Of a stretch of 64,000 nucleotides of DNA, positions 1 through 12,749 are shown piece after piece. Both the position numbers and the translations under genes were made by a program. Numbering within the stretch: the first letter of the stretch is position 1; each line of letters starts with the position of its first letter. The DNA is from Mya arenaria. Lineage: Eukaryota > Mollusca > Bivalvia > Myida > Myidae. The notes under the pieces were generated by a model. That model worked only from the letters and a program-made list of their open reading frames with translations, made no database searches and was not told the DNA's origin. The stretch spans positions 34,074,225 to 34,138,224 of the forward strand of contig NC_069126.1 in assembly GCF_026914265.1 (NCBI RefSeq), written 5' to 3'.

Positions 1-525
1 GAGTGCCTATGCAAGCTTTGAACTGTTTTCTTCGCTGTTGTAATCGTGCAAGATCTATCAATCGTTCCATATAGACAACACCTTTGAGTTCTGACATTCG
101 CGAAATGCTAACAGATTCAGCGAAAGCTTTTTGAGCCTCTTTCAGTCTATTTTCCTTCGCATATACTTTGCCTTTTGTGTGATGGACCAACGACAAGCCG
201 TCAAGCATTGGTATCTTTTCCTTATTAAGCATGTGAAAGGCATCGTCTAAGTGTCTGTGTGCATCTTCATAGTTCCCCATATTTATTAAACATTTTGCAA
301 CATTACTGAGAGAATCCGCAATGGATATTGTCTCAGTTTTGCACATGCGTTTCATGTCAAGCCCTTTCTTGTATAATTCGTAAGCTTTCGGGTGATTTCC
401 CTTATTCTCGAACAGATCTCCAAAATTGTTTAGGCATTTCCCCACTGCGGAACTTACTTCACCGAATCGTCGTTTGCGTCGGTTTAGGCAAAAATTGTGG
501 TATTTCTCTGCTAAGTCAAACTCGC
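1..525 (-). CDS. TPR-repeat exon of the NB-ARC/TPR gene, runs off the window
   Basis: Open in one frame on the minus strand over 525 nt after an acceptor at 526-527. The translation has helix-turn-helix periodicity typical of 34-42 residue TPRs, for example KAYELYKKGLDMK, then NYEDAHRHLDDAFHML, then LKEAQKAFAESVSI. The exon completes a glycine codon split with the exon at 640-743. The stop codon lies beyond base 1, so the C-terminus cannot be described. Confidence 0.8.
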
Positions 526-3500
526 CTGAAAAACAAATCAAATTAAAGAAAACAAATTTGTATACCGTACCGTGAAAGAAAATATAAGGAAATGATAGAT
601 TTACTTTATCAACTGTGCTATATTGGGTTTTCAACAAACCTAAAACAGTCCATGCTAGCGCCATGATGCTAAGATTTTCCAAAGTAATGAGCTCGTATTC
701 ATCTCTACCAAGCTGGTAAATACTAAGCGACTTCTGAGAAAACCTAAATATTGATAAAAGAAGAAGTTAGTTATTGTTTATACGCAATTTATTAATCAGG
801 CACAAAATTTTCAGAAAAAAACTTTGATATAAATTGGCTGGAAACAGTAAACTTTAAAATTATATTCAGTGCGATTTTATTTAACAAACAAGCCATTCTG
901 AATCGAATTTCGATTATAGAAACAAACAAGCTGTCGTTCAACTCTTAAACATTTACTGAAGCATATTCAATGAGCTTCCATTTGACTGACAAAAAACGAT
1001 TATTGATTGTGGGTTGAATACAAAAGCTATTATGTAACTTCAAAATCTCTGCAGACGTATTGTGACAATTCATGGCATTGAAATTAAATTAGAATTCATG
1101 ATTAGGACCGTATAGTTATTAATCTCTTACTCCACAGCTCGAGAACAAAATCCTTGTTTGTAGGCGTTCCATCCCAATTTCTTGTACACAACGGCCATTT
1201 GATGTCTGTCTTCATTCCTTTTGAGTATATCTAACGCTTTTAAGTAGTTTTTCTCTCCAGCTTTGAATTGTCCCTAAAACATATTGAATCACGAGCTTGC
1301 ACTCTGGAACACAACTTAATTACTCGAAATATAACCTGTAGCTTTGTAATGACGATAATTATATTTCATTATAAATACTGCTTATTTCTGCGAGTCTGAG
1401 TGCTATACATTTTGTATGATTTCCAACGCAAAATACACCTTTAGCGATAATTACACATTAAACAATGATATTAGAAAATAACCATTAAATACATGATATA
1501 AAGATATGACTTTAAACGTGTACAAACTTTCGTAAGAGTTTCGATACTTCCGACGGCAATGTACACGGAGGCTTTATCGTTGTTTTTTCCGTATCTTTCT
1601 GCTAGTTCCAGACAGCCTCCATAAAATGCATCGCTCTGGTCTGTGAAAAATACCTCTATATATGTAATATTTGTTTGCCTACCAATAAGTTAGCTTTATA
1701 TATTCAGATGTGAAACATGTATGTAGGTCGAGGTAAACACAACGTTTCATATTTCAAAGGACAAATCAAAGGTTGACTCCTCATTTAGGAAACACATAGT
1801 TATCTGTTAAAGTAGAATGTCTCTATCTAAACTTGTTATTATTTCAAAACATAATATCAATTTTCTTGTCATTACCTGCCATATACTTCTCGATGAGCTC
1901 CGTACAAGATGAAGCTATTTCTATAAAAAAATGATAATTGTCTTGTTTAGTATCGTGAACCTCAAGCAACAGCTTTCGAAGGTTTGGTTGTTCCACTGAA
2001 AATTCTGCTAAAGCTTTCGTGTATTCTGATGTGCCCATCTTATCAGCAATGTCTTTCATAACTCCACAGAATAAGCGACTGTATCTTGATTTGACCTCTT
2101 TAAAAAAGCAACCATGAAATGAATGAAACATAAAGCACTATACATTACATATTTAAAACAATCATATTTACTCATTATGAAGTAGGTACACCATTATTAA
2201 TTACTAATGAACAGATAGCATTATATTACTGAATAACAACATTTAAAATTGAAAAGTATATCAACTTAATGACCTGCCAAATTCTTGATCACAAAGTTAG
2301 CTCTTATGACCTCTCGTAGTATTCCTTGTATGTTGAACCTATGGGAATCCGACTCATGGCGCAGCATATGTCGCTCGCGTATCGGCTTTATTGCAAACTG
2401 TTTGGCCATGGCCTCTGAGCCGACATCTTGAATAACATATTTACATTATAATGTAATAGATATTCTAAGCTCTAATTAAAAGGTCAATTAAAAAGTACGT
2501 TATGTATCTACCCTGATAATAGCGTCATAACAAGGAAAGGATAAACACAATTATATCATGAACTTAACACATATATAACTACTACAGAGTCCTTGTTAGT
2601 AGCTTGGTTTCTGGGCTTGTCCAGTAGTTGTCAATATAGTAATAAAAGATGATTGTATGTTATGGTTACAAAAATTATATTATCACATATTTAAATAGTC
2701 AAAATATCGTTAGCCCATATACCCAGAAGAAATGTCACGTGGCGCGATGTAAACGATCCCGGGATGAAGTCTAAAGTCACCAGATTCTCTCTGTGTACTT
2801 CATTCAGCCGTAGAATGAAACATCGGTATAAAACATCTGAAACACAATCCATGATTCTTTAGTTTGATGTCAAAATTTTTGCATACAGTAATGTTAAAAG
2901 GTCATTCTAGAAGTATCAACTTAACAGACATAAGTATCAACTTACCAAATCTAGCATTGAATTTAAATAATATATAAATCGCTCCAGTGATTATGCATAC
3001 GCATTACAAAACCAGTCTTAAACATTGATAACGATATGTAACGAGGCCTTAGATATATACAATGTTTTCATACAGGCTTCATCTTACCAACTCTCGGGTA
3101 CACATGACTATTGCTGATGGTTTGTAGACGGCATTCAAGCAACAATTCCACCATTTCAGCTGGTGTTATATGCCCTCCATCTGCCTCTAGTTCAGATGCA
3201 ATCATAAGTATTAGAAGTGGTAACCCCTCACTCAATTCCACTATAGCATCATCGTATGAATCCAAATCAACATCCGGTGCAGCTACTAATAATAGAGATT
3301 TTGATTCCACTGGTGTTAAGGGAAGCATTTCTTGTGTGAAATAAATGTTACTGTGTTTTGGAAATATAACCTTTGTTGTAGATGTTATGACTATTTTGGC
3401 TTCACATTGATCTATCAGTGCGGTGCATAGCTGCATAAATGCCGTGTTGAAATTACCTTCTATAATATCTTCAGCATTGTCAAACACTATGATAACTTCA

Positions 3501-3820
3501 CTTGGAATTTCATGTACTATTTCAAGAATATGTACTATCCAAGCATTATTGTTGCAATCAATTGCACTTTCGTCCGGTCTCTCATCAAAAGACGAGCAGA
3601 CTGATATGTACAAAGAACTTTCATTTTGTACGGCTGCTAAATCTAACCAATGAGCCACATCTCGTTTAAACTCCATGAAACGTTTTAAGTAGCTTGATTT
3701 CCCTACCGCTTTAAGTCCGTATATTCCAAATACTTTGTTATTAGACCAAGCATTGTTTAATTCTGTAATATACTTTGTCCTTCCAACAAAACGTGTATTC
3801 TCACTATAATGCATATCCAT
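1..3820 (-). CDS. NB-ARC / TPR STAND-type protein, 3' end outside window
   Basis: Probable intracellular STAND NTPase: nucleotide-binding switch followed by protein-binding TPR-like helices. Exons by my reading: 3088-3820, 2723-2836, 2274-2414, 1876-2097, 1528-1640, 1131-1273, 640-743 and 1-525 (open to the edge). All seven junctions keep one frame with GT-AG borders, giving about 698 residues so far. Exon 1 carries FVGR (residues 11-14), a P-loop GIYGLKAVGKSS (32-43), Walker B VIIVFD (109-114), an ITSTTK sensor-like stretch (about 145-150) and GLPL (199-202), the NB-ARC order. Exons 6-8 read as TPR-like helices rich in A, L, Y, G and N. The ATG at 3820 has an in-frame TAA two codons upstream. 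No CARD, death or TIR domain precedes the ATPase, so an effector-less NB-ARC-TPR protein is likely. Ligand and partner are unknown; innate immune sensing is inference from family. Confidence 0.85.
3088..3820 (-). CDS. NB-ARC ATPase exon (first coding exon of the NB-ARC/TPR gene)
   Basis: A single 733-nt exon encodes 244 residues and ends in phase 1 before a GTAAGA donor. It contains the whole core NB-ARC nucleotide-binding fold: P-loop lysine and serine (K41, S42), Walker B with aspartate D114 and the GLPL motif. The next exon (2723-2836) begins in the matching phase and reads as the winged-helix-like part that follows NB-ARC. The nucleotide-binding residues look intact, so the ATPase may be functional. 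Start choice rests on the ATG at 3818-3820 and the upstream in-frame stop. Confidence 0.85.
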
Positions 3821-4769
3821 TTTTTAAGAAGCCTTCGCTTATACATTTAAAGCTTGTCGTATGAATTCAATAAGTCGAATAATCCAACGTTTTACCCAAA
3901 TGCGGAACATATTTCTTTGTTTACAATTTAACCACAAGTTTGAAAATGCATTCATGTAGCTTTCAAGAGTGTCGTAATGAATGGGATATTTCCCATACAA
4001 GCGGAAATATTACACTCAGAACACTTGTGAATACATAACACACAAAAGACTATATATACAAACGCAGAGATTTATTTGTGTAGGAAGTTAATAAAACTGA
4101 CATGGCCACAATATTACGAAAATACTTAAGATTTTACCCAACTAAGTACATTTTTAAGATCTAGAGTTTAATGGAAATTGAAAGGTTGTTTTTGTTCCTT
4201 TTAAATTCTGATTTATATTTAAATGTAAATCTATATTTTATTACAAAGATTAATGTGTGATATTCAAATAAAGTCATCTGTCACGCATAAAACAATTTGA
4301 GTAGAACTCAATACTTTTTAGCAATTACCCATATACTGTTAGAATATCGGCCAAATCTTTTTAAAAACTTTATCTAAATTTAGTAAACCATCAGGTCACA
4401 TTCCTTAATTGGTAAATTGATCCAATTAGGAGTTACCTGTTCCGAGTGACTGACCATACATGATATAGCTACGTATTAAACTGATGAAAATAGTGGTTTC
4501 TTATGTAGGACTCATGATGCTTAAGGGATGTAATGCAAAAGGTTGCGTGTTCGAATCTGTTGAGGGTTAAATTTTCCATGTTACCTTTTTATCTTTTCTA
4601 CGCATCTTATGCTTTCAGTTAAGTTCGTTACATTTTTTGTTTCAAAACATGTATTCTATCTTTTTGATTCCCATTGCTGATACGTACATAATGGCTTTAG
4701 TTTAAACGTTATATATTTTACAACGATTGTGAAGAAAGCTATGATACTAAGTCACTCTCGTTGGCACGA
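3821..4769. other. AT-rich 5' flank of the NB-ARC/TPR gene
   Basis: No coding exon recognised. This should hold the 5' UTR and promoter of the minus-strand NB-ARC gene, but no TATA or CpG-rich block stands out. A short B-box-like stretch at about 4545-4560 hints at another decayed tRNA-derived repeat. Confidence 0.4.
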
Positions 4770-4930
4770 TGTTGCGCGAGAGTGTGATCTTGTGGTGTGG
4801 TGGAAACCGGAGAAAACCCACTTGTCCGGCTTGATGACCACTAACCAAACTCACATGCGCCTAGGCTTGGATTCGAACCCGGGCCGGCTTGGTGAAAAGC
4901 GAGAGCGCTAACCACTGCGCTAAGCGGACA
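4770..4930 (-). repeat. tRNA-derived SINE
   Basis: On the minus strand the head has a pol III A box (TAGCGCAGTGG) and, about 45 bases on, a B box (GGTTCGAATCC), followed by a body with a GTGGGTTTTCTCCGG stretch. A tRNA body with a long unrelated tail is a SINE rather than a tRNA gene. A more decayed copy of the same family lies at 36230-36385 in the same orientation. Confidence 0.75.
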
Positions 4931-5657
4931 ACCAAACAATGGCTTTAAAAGGGAAATTATATTTCAAATATATCTACGATCGAAAAGTTGTTGACCCTTG
5001 GAAGGTAGGTAGGTAAACGTGTCAGATTTTCAATTTTATCATAGTAGCGAATCACTGTCCCGGTGTGTTTTATATAAAACTATTGTATACTGATGTTTGT
5101 GTGATTTTAATCGCCGATCATAATAATTCTTTGTTTTTGCTGCACGCCTATCCGCCGTGTTGTCTGCAATTTAATGAGAAACTATTATAAGTTCTTCTCC
5201 AGCTTTACCAGAAGATACCCAGACGGAGATTCATCCGTAATGTGTTGGCATTTTAACCCTAGAACCTAATCTTAAACGGCGACATTACATAAGTTGGTAC
5301 GGCGAAAATCCCATTGCCTCGTGTAAACTGCCGTGTATGCGTGAACAAGGTTTGAAACAGCTGCTTTAGAGTTCGCCTTTTTCTCAAATCGGAAGTGTTC
5401 CATGCATTTTCAGAAGCGTTTGATTAAAGCGTTCACATGGCCATTCCATTTTGGATGGTATGGAGTGGTCCTAGTACTTTTTACTCCTGCAATGCGACAC
5501 AATCGAGTGATGACGTTGGCGAGAATGTTTTGGTCACTATGACTTTTATTTCTGGAAAACCGTAGTGGACGAAATCAAATCAAATTATAACCGTGCTGTA
5601 GTGTAAGCCATTTGTTTTATGTGGGTATAGCCTGTGCGTAACGTGTGAAAGGGTCGG

Positions 5658-5963
5658 TTATGACAGTACATTTTCGCAACCGCTCTTTGACATTTCCACA
5701 GACAGGTAGTTTATACACACCAATTTTATAGGCGCAAAGGAGTTGATGTTGAATAATCCAGTGACAGTAGTGGCAGAAGTATTGCGCCGTACGCACTGAT
5801 CACACTGTCGAATCCAATTGGCAATGTCAGAGACTATACCTGGCCAAAAGAAACGTTCCTTGTGTAAAGAAACGGTTCTGTCCCGACTCTGGTGGCCGAG
5901 ATCACCATGAATTGCCCTAAAACGTATTATGTAAGAACAACCTAATCGACACCTTTTCCTCAA
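5658..5963 (-). pseudogene. Integrase H2C2 zinc-binding fragment of the gypsy element
   Basis: The H-x3-H-x(n)-CDQC pattern is visible as HGDLGHQS, then FFWPGIVSDIANWIRQCDQC. The start overlaps the first unit of the 49-bp array. Downstream on the minus strand (5640-5240) the core domain continues in broken frames, with TTPYHPKWNGH and SNLVHAYT recognisable. Confidence 0.8.
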
Positions 5964-6660
5964 ATTGTTGACTAATGATGTAAGAACAACTTAGTCGACA
6001 CCTTCTGCTCAAATTGTTGACTAATGATGTAAGAACAACTTAGTCGACACCTTTTCCTCAAATTGTTGCCTAATGATGTAAGAACAACCTAGTCGACACC
6101 TTTTCCTCAAATTGTTGACTAATGATGTAAGAACAACCTAGTCGACACCTTTTCCTCAAATTGTTGCCTAATGATGTTAGAACAACCTAGTCGACACCTT
6201 TTCCTCAAATTGTTGACTAATGATGTAAGAACAACCTAGTCGACACCTTCTGCTCAAATTGTTGACTAATGATGTAAGAACAACCTAATCGACACCTTTT
6301 CCTCAAATTGTTGACTAATGATGTAAGAACAACCTAGTCGACACCTTCTCCTCAAATTGTTGACTAATGATGTAAGAACAACTTAGTCGACACCTTCTGC
6401 TCAAATTGTTGACTAATGATGTAAGAACAACCTAATCGACACCTTCTGCTCAAATTGTTGACTAATGATGTAAGAACAACTTAGTCGACACCTTCTCCTC
6501 AAATTGTTGACTAATGATGTAAGAACAACCTAATCGACACCTTCTGCTCAAATTGTTGACTAATGATGTAAGAACAACCTAATCGACACCTTCTCCTCAA
6601 ATTGTTGACTAATGATGTAAGAACAACCTAGTCGACACCTTCTGTTCGAATTGTCGATTA
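5926..6660. repeat. 49-bp minisatellite, 15 copies
   Basis: The anchor CGACACC recurs every 49 bases from 5947 to 6633, giving 15 units. Units differ at a few positions (CCTAATCG, CCTAGTCG or TTAGTCG; TTTTCC, TTCTGC or TTCTCC). The left-most unit is continuous with the gypsy integrase reading frame. There are no unique spacers, so it is not a CRISPR array. Confidence 0.95.
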
Positions 6661-7177
6661 AATATAAAACGCCATCTCTAAGGATTAATTTGTCTAAATG
6701 TTTAATTACTTGCGTCCCTCGGGTTCTTATCCTTTCATAACTACGGCGGTGTGTGGTACTGAAGTAAGCATATTTCGAAATTTGGAAAGCACACCGTGCG
6801 CTTTCTGACCCTAACTATAGTCATAAATATTCAGTACTGCTGCCACCTGCAGTTTCGTGTCGCCAACAGAAAACGAACTAGCAGGTTCCAACGAATTTTG
6901 ACATTGATCAGCTTTAACAACACCTGTGTCGACTTTAGCAACTGGACAGGCATGCTTATCTACTTGTTTCTCTTGTGCAGTAGGGGTTTGTCGTGATAGG
7001 CTGACAACAAATTCGAAACTGGCCAAAGCAGCAAAGACTGTACCTACGTAAGCGGATGTTGTTTGTGTGTTCCTCGAATTGAACTCCATACAAGTAAGCA
7101 TTGCATTTTACAGTAATGGCTTATTCTAAAGCGGGGGACTCCAGTTTAATTGAAGGATAGTGATCTTCCTGGGGACG

Positions 7178-7510
7178 TCAACTTCGTGATGTATAGGCAA
7201 CTACCCGATTATGGCTGTCAAGCTCTTGGTAGAGCACAGCTCTGAGACCACTAGAAGATGCATCAGTGTGCCAGCAAAATGGCTTTGAGTAGTCAACATA
7301 AGTAAGGGCGGGCGCCGAAGAAAGCTTATTAATGATCATATCGAAGGTGCGCTGCTGTTCCTCGCCCCAGACAAACGGTACGGATATCTTCTTCTTGGTC
7401 TTCGATGACTTGAAATCCGATAAACCAACCAAGAGGTCATTCATATCAACATTCTGGATACACTTTCGGTTATAGCCAGCAAAACCGAAGAAACTTTTAA
7501 TCTCTTTCAC
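7178..7510 (-). pseudogene. RT thumb / RNase H fragment of the gypsy element
   Basis: The open segment begins with the RT connection (KSFFGFAGYNRKCI) and ends with the RNase H start, including YSKPFCWHTDASSSGLRAVL and the VVAYTSRS strand. The first catalytic aspartate (in HTDAS) is present; the rest of RNase H is missing or shifted. Confidence 0.8.
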
Positions 7511-7575
7511 ATTCTAGGAAATCAACAATTTCTTGATTGCCTCCGTCTTTGCGGGATGAGTCTTTATGCCAGAGT

Positions 7576-7926
7576 TCAACAAAACATATGCAAGGTAAGT
7601 AACCTCATCCAGCAAAAATTTGAAGGTTTTAACTTTAGATTATGTCTTTTTAACTTAAAAAAAACTGATCTAGATATTTTAAGATGTTCACGATAACGTT
7701 TATGATTTTCCGCATAGAACCCGAGAGAATCAAATTTGGATGCCTTCTTTTCCTCATTTGACTCATAAATCTCATACTGCCAGTCACCACTCATTAAGTC
7801 GAGTTTACTAATGAACATTGCGCTCGCAAGGAGATGGAGAGTGTAATCAAAACGTGGTAGGGAATGAGAATCCTTTTGCTTGCGGGTGTTGAGATTTCTG
7901 TAGTCAATACAAAAGCGTATCGACAC
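7576..7926 (-). pseudogene. Reverse transcriptase fragment of the gypsy element
   Basis: The frame holds the RFCIDYRNLN and FISKLDLMSGDWQYEI blocks of gypsy reverse transcriptase. It then jumps from about residue 68 to the later HLKISRSVFFKLK block, so the roughly 55-60 residue stretch that normally carries the catalytic Asp pair is absent. Further RT homology (SPFSSNVVLDRKKD) lies upstream to about 8110 but is broken by stops. Inactive. Confidence 0.85.
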
Positions 7927-8110
7927 ATCCTTTTTTCTGTCTAAAACGACGTTTGAGCTAAAAGGGCTATGTCAATAATCTCCTGAAGGTAATACATCGT
8001 AAATAAAGTAATGGGAAACTCGTCTGTATGATTATTTTAAAGGACCTGGGTTATCAAGAACAATCTTCTGTTTGACGAGGTCAGTATTCCCTATATCTAA
8101 AAAAAGGGAA

Positions 8111-10990
8111 AAAACTCAATACCATCGACTCCTTGCTAGAAATATTTGCAAAAGAGTTCTCTAATTTCTTTTAGATGTCGTCAATGTTTGCGTTTGATCC
8201 TTATTGCAGCATAGTTATTTTGGCATTACCTTTCAACGATTCCCTCATTGCTTGATCTATTACCCGTTTAAAGTATAATGACTTCAAAAAAGATGCTTCA
8301 TTTTTCTGAACAGGTTCAGTAGCCGAGAATGTGTTAGGATCATACTGCAGTAATCCCACATGTCTGATTATCTTCTTTCAGTCTTTCATTAAGAATTTCT
8401 AGCTTTTCCATATTTTGTCATTCTGTTTTATCTTTCTATCCTTAATTTTATTTTATGTTGTTTTTTTCCTAGCGATTTCTCATTCACGTTCAATTTATAT
8501 ACCCTCAATCACATCAAAATATCAAGTCATTTTCTCCTCTTCCACAACCAAGGACTTTTCCTGTCCTTTCGAACTTTCTAGCAAGTTTACTTCCCTTTCT
8601 GTTTCAAAATCCTATTTGCAACATTCTTATTGCTAAATCCCTTTCTTTAAAGTCCCTGTTCAAGTATCTGGATGAGTCCATATTTAACTTGAAACTTTGA
8701 CTATCATTTCCTGTTTTCTTCTCAATTCTAGGACTCTTAACTCAGGTCATATTAGGGAATCTTTGGAGTAAGAGTGCTATCACGCAACCTTCAAGGTAGC
8801 GACCCTCTATCATGTTTCAAACTTTAGTTCACCATAACATCACAATATATAATATATCACATATCACAACTTACACTAATACGCACACCAATTTCAATCT
8901 TTTGCCTTATATTAATTTCTTTGAAACAGTCTAGTACCCTATTTTGTTGTGATCAAACTAGCTAACGGATCCTACCATTATGTCTTCCCTTTGTTACACG
9001 AGAGTTACTAATTCAAACTGATCTATATCCATTAATAATATTATTTATTTCCCTGCTGTTTACAATCTCCACTAATTAAACCATTCAGAAACCCGCTTAA
9101 CACAAGTAGGGAAGTTAATACAAAAAAGACGTATACAAATTGCGAAAATTACTTACTAATTATTTAGTCAACCATGGTTGGTTCATGCCCTGTTTGTACA
9201 TTTAAATTCAAATCATGTTGTACGTAATTAAATTGATGCATAAGTATATCCTCGGTCCTCATGTATTATGTTCGGGATGTTACAATTTTATACAGAGTAC
9301 AAGATAACTACCGTTAAGCAGTCATTTGGATAATTGATCGAAGACCGAGCCGAAATGTTTTAATTTCCGTTTAATAAGTCGACCTAAATGAGGTGAATCT
9401 CAAATAAAGCAATTATAACCACGTTGCTCAGCCGAAAGTAACAATGAAACAATAGCATCAATAATTTTGACGTGTTCGTTACTATGAAACGACGCCATAC
9501 TGTTCTTGTGATTTACCCTGATGAGCATAACAGTAAAGTTATCAAACGAGCTCAGTATTCACGAAATGTATTAAGTCTGGTGTACCTTAGGGGTTCATGC
9601 TAGGATGCAACCAATTTCGATTAAAGTGAAGCATCGTCCGCCATACATGTCAATCAAATATGTTATTATTTCAAAGGTAATGTCACTGATATTGAATTAT
9701 ATAGAAATTAAACGTACGTTACAAATAAACTTGAACAGCGTATCGGTGAGGTGCAAAACAAACAATATGACAGTGCATCCACTAAAAATCAAATGCATGA
9801 TGTAAGGATCAATTTCAAATCAATGTAATGTAAATGATTTTTATCTATATGTTAACGACGTCCTTATCGATAATGTACCTTCAGAGAAATGCTTGGAAAT
9901 GTTATTGTTTTCATCCTTGTATGGAATTTGCAAGTTATTGTTTTTGCAAGATATATATTGAAAGATAGCCTCATTAAAAGACTCAACTTCTTTTTTATTG
10001 ATCAAATGATAACACTGTTTTATAAGTCATATAGTCTCAACACACCCTTCCAAAAACTAGCAACTCCGTTTGCACTGACGAGACGAGTTTATTTGTGGCA
10101 AAACAGATACAAGTGGATGACAGTTATCACAATATTCAAACACAAGAGTGTTCTATAACTATTAAAGTTCATACATGTATATAATGCCATACAATCAATC
10201 TTACGTGTTGTCATACATGATGTTATATTATAAAAACGTGTACATAATTATACATATATCACCCCCAAACTGAGCATGTCACAATCCTAACGAAAAACAT
10301 ATGTTTCTGAATATGAATCAGTAACGCATGCTAAAAGATAAGATCGAATATCATTATATGGGATACTGTAGCCGACAGTGTCGGTCCAGGAAAAACCTCG
10401 CTTATCTTTTTTTTTAAATGTGTAAGGAAACCATGTAAAAACATGAGACAACTAGTATATATCAACATGCTCTACTTAACAAATATAAAATATCAACAAT
10501 AAAACATTCTACATACATGTTAAGGTCACACAAATTTAATAAAATGTTGCCCCTAGAGCAGTTTCGAATGAATTGACCACCGCTCACTATAATCCCCTAA
10601 ACCACGTCACTTTCCCGCGCTTTACAACGAAACCTACACAACTGACCAAACCAATTGTAGCCAGGCTATTTTGAGACAATAACTGTAATTCTTTCAATGT
10701 TTGACTATTGCTGCAGTGTATAGGGAAAACACATGTAAAAAACTCTATCCTGCGAAAATTATTCGTTTTAAGCCTACTAGAATTTTATCACATGAAAAGT
10801 TTGGATGGCTTAAACATGAAAACCGTTGCAAGTATCAAACAGCTATGTTGGTATATTACCATTACTTAATCTTGCAACGAATTACATAAGAGACATCATT
10901 ACGATATCTTATGATATCGTATGATATAACTTATGAATTACGATAGTCTTTTTGACAAGATATCGATCATTTATCTTTAGACATTCCATA
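8111..10990. other. No gene recognised; AT-rich
   Basis: Open stretches here (9605-9805, 9889-10158, 10701-10889) are short and low in complexity; I recognise no domain. The right part may contain decayed upstream sequence of the LINE whose 3' end lies at 11000-11465. Confidence 0.4.
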
Positions 10991-10999
10991 CAAACACAA

Positions 11000-11465
11000 A
11001 TTAGCTTTTAGCAAATTTAGATGTTTAAATCATAAATTGTTGATTGAAACTGGTAGGCATAATAATATCCCAAGAGAACAACGCGTTTGTCGGTTTTGTC
11101 TAGATAATATTAATATATTTTTGTTTGAGACTGCGAATACCATGCTTTCTTTATATGTTGTAAATATAACGATATACGAAGGCAATATTTATTTTATTGG
11201 TATTCTAATGATACTGAATTAGAAGATTGTCATAGGTTATTAAACACAAATCAATATGAACATTTACGAAAACTAGCTTATTATGTATACCATCTCCTTC
11301 TGAACATTTATGGTTAAGGGGAAGTAATCATGATTTTCATTTACACTTTGCTTGTATCGATTAATTACCAAGACACAACTCATGCCGTTCATGTATGTTA
11401 TGTATTTTGGGCCAGTGGCCTTTAATTACCCAATAAATTGTTGACTTGACTTGACTTGATTTGGC
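11000..11465 (+). mobile_element. Non-LTR (LINE) retrotransposon 3' end, degenerate
   Basis: The frame at 11037 reads LLIETGRHNNIPREQRVCRFC, the zinc-knuckle motif (IETGR...R.C..C) found at the C-terminus of LINE reverse transcriptases. It is followed by stops, a GGGCCAGTGGCC 3' stretch, AATAAA-like bases and a short TTGAC-type tandem tail at 11435-11463. A 5'-truncated copy is the simplest reading. Confidence 0.7.
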
Positions 11466-12700
11466 TATTAAGTAGAAAAGACAAAACAAGAAACACTCGT
11501 TTGCATACTAAAGGAAGCGTTTGGAACGTTTTACCAGAAGATAAACGTAAATCCAAGATTGTAACAGCCCATTGTAAGAAATTCGTTTTACAACATCAAC
11601 AGCAGCAGAATTAAATGATAAAATGAGCTTTTTTATACATTCTTTCACATATACACATACATAGTATGTATAATCTTTATATTTTATACATGCTCCCTCT
11701 ATGCATCAATCATCTTCTGTAAAGTGTAACATCGGAGGATGTTCATTTAAGACAAAGGTAGTTTTAATTTGCAAAAAAATAATTTTAATTCAATGAGTTA
11801 AGACAATCCTTAATTATGACAATTAACATCACGACATTGTATCTTGACGATAAGACAACCCATGAATCTTTTACTGACAAATTGTCAACAAAGAAAAACC
11901 TTTTTTTATTTATCTATATCGCTGTTATAATCGCGAAAACCCATCACTAGTTTGTTACTGTAGATAAACTAAAATGTGTATTTATCACTGTAAACAGCCT
12001 CTTTGAATTTTAAGTTTATTTTGAATTGAATTTAAAATGCCCTCTCGTCTATCAATACTATAAAGGGAAAGTATCAACTTGTTAACAACTTTTCAATTCA
12101 ATTGTACTTCCTTCCCTTTAACCAAAATGACTACCTGGCTTTTGAACCACCAGGAAATTATTTCAAAATAGTTATTTGATGTTAAAAACTGTGTTTCTAT
12201 GACACTCGTGAAATAAAATACGATCTTACACTGAAGTCAACAAATATACTTGTCTATTTCATGTTGGAAACAATGTTTTCAGAATGGTTTTAAGCATAGT
12301 AAATTTATTAATTTTCCTGACAAAGAACGACAAACGATTAACAGATCCTGACATGCACTCATTCGGGTTTATGTAGAAAATAAATAAATGATGGAAAAAA
12401 AGAATTGCAACGGAAATGTCAACATTTCAATGTTTTTGGTGTTTTATGTTAGGTCAATTGAACATACTTAAGGACAAAGCTATAATGATTTGCCAACAAC
12501 GTATGTCTTTACCAATTTAATTATCTGTCACAGGCTGTTATTTGTTTCATTCCAAAATACAAACAAATGATCTGACAAATTTAAAAAAGAAGAAAAAAGT
12601 GTCTGAATTATTCTGAACTCTGGAAAAAAGATAAAAATACGAGCAACCAAATTTTACGCTGATTATGTGAAGGGAGTAAATGCAATGTATAAATTAAGAA
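11466..12700. other. No gene recognised; AT-rich
   Basis: I see no exon, repeat array or RNA gene in this stretch. Confidence 0.4.
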
Positions 12701-12749
12701 ACGTTTTGACCATTGCTATAAATGCTCATCTTTCTTAAGTTAGCCATTC

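Larger units (their letters stand above)
5240..8110 (-). mobile_element. Ty3/gypsy LTR retrotransposon remnant (pol only, degenerate)
   Basis: On the minus strand the order is reverse transcriptase (about 8110-7576), RNase H (7510-7178), a connecting stretch (7101-6811), the integrase zinc finger (5963-5658) and the integrase core (5640-5240). This is the Ty3/gypsy order. Reading frames are interrupted by several stops and shifts, the catalytic block of the polymerase is missing, and a minisatellite sits inside the integrase part. I saw no flanking LTR pair, gag or protease. It is a dead copy, described here only in its broken state. Confidence 0.85.

Noticed and set aside
4497..4570. Second tRNA-like repeat (TTCGAATCTG)
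   Set aside because: Only a B-box-like stretch is visible; no A box or body.
4780..4925. tRNA gene
   Set aside because: A and B boxes are present but the 3' half lacks a proper acceptor stem and runs into a SINE body shared with 36230-36385.
5926..6660. CRISPR array
   Set aside because: Repeats are directly adjacent without unique spacers, in a eukaryotic sequence; it is a minisatellite.
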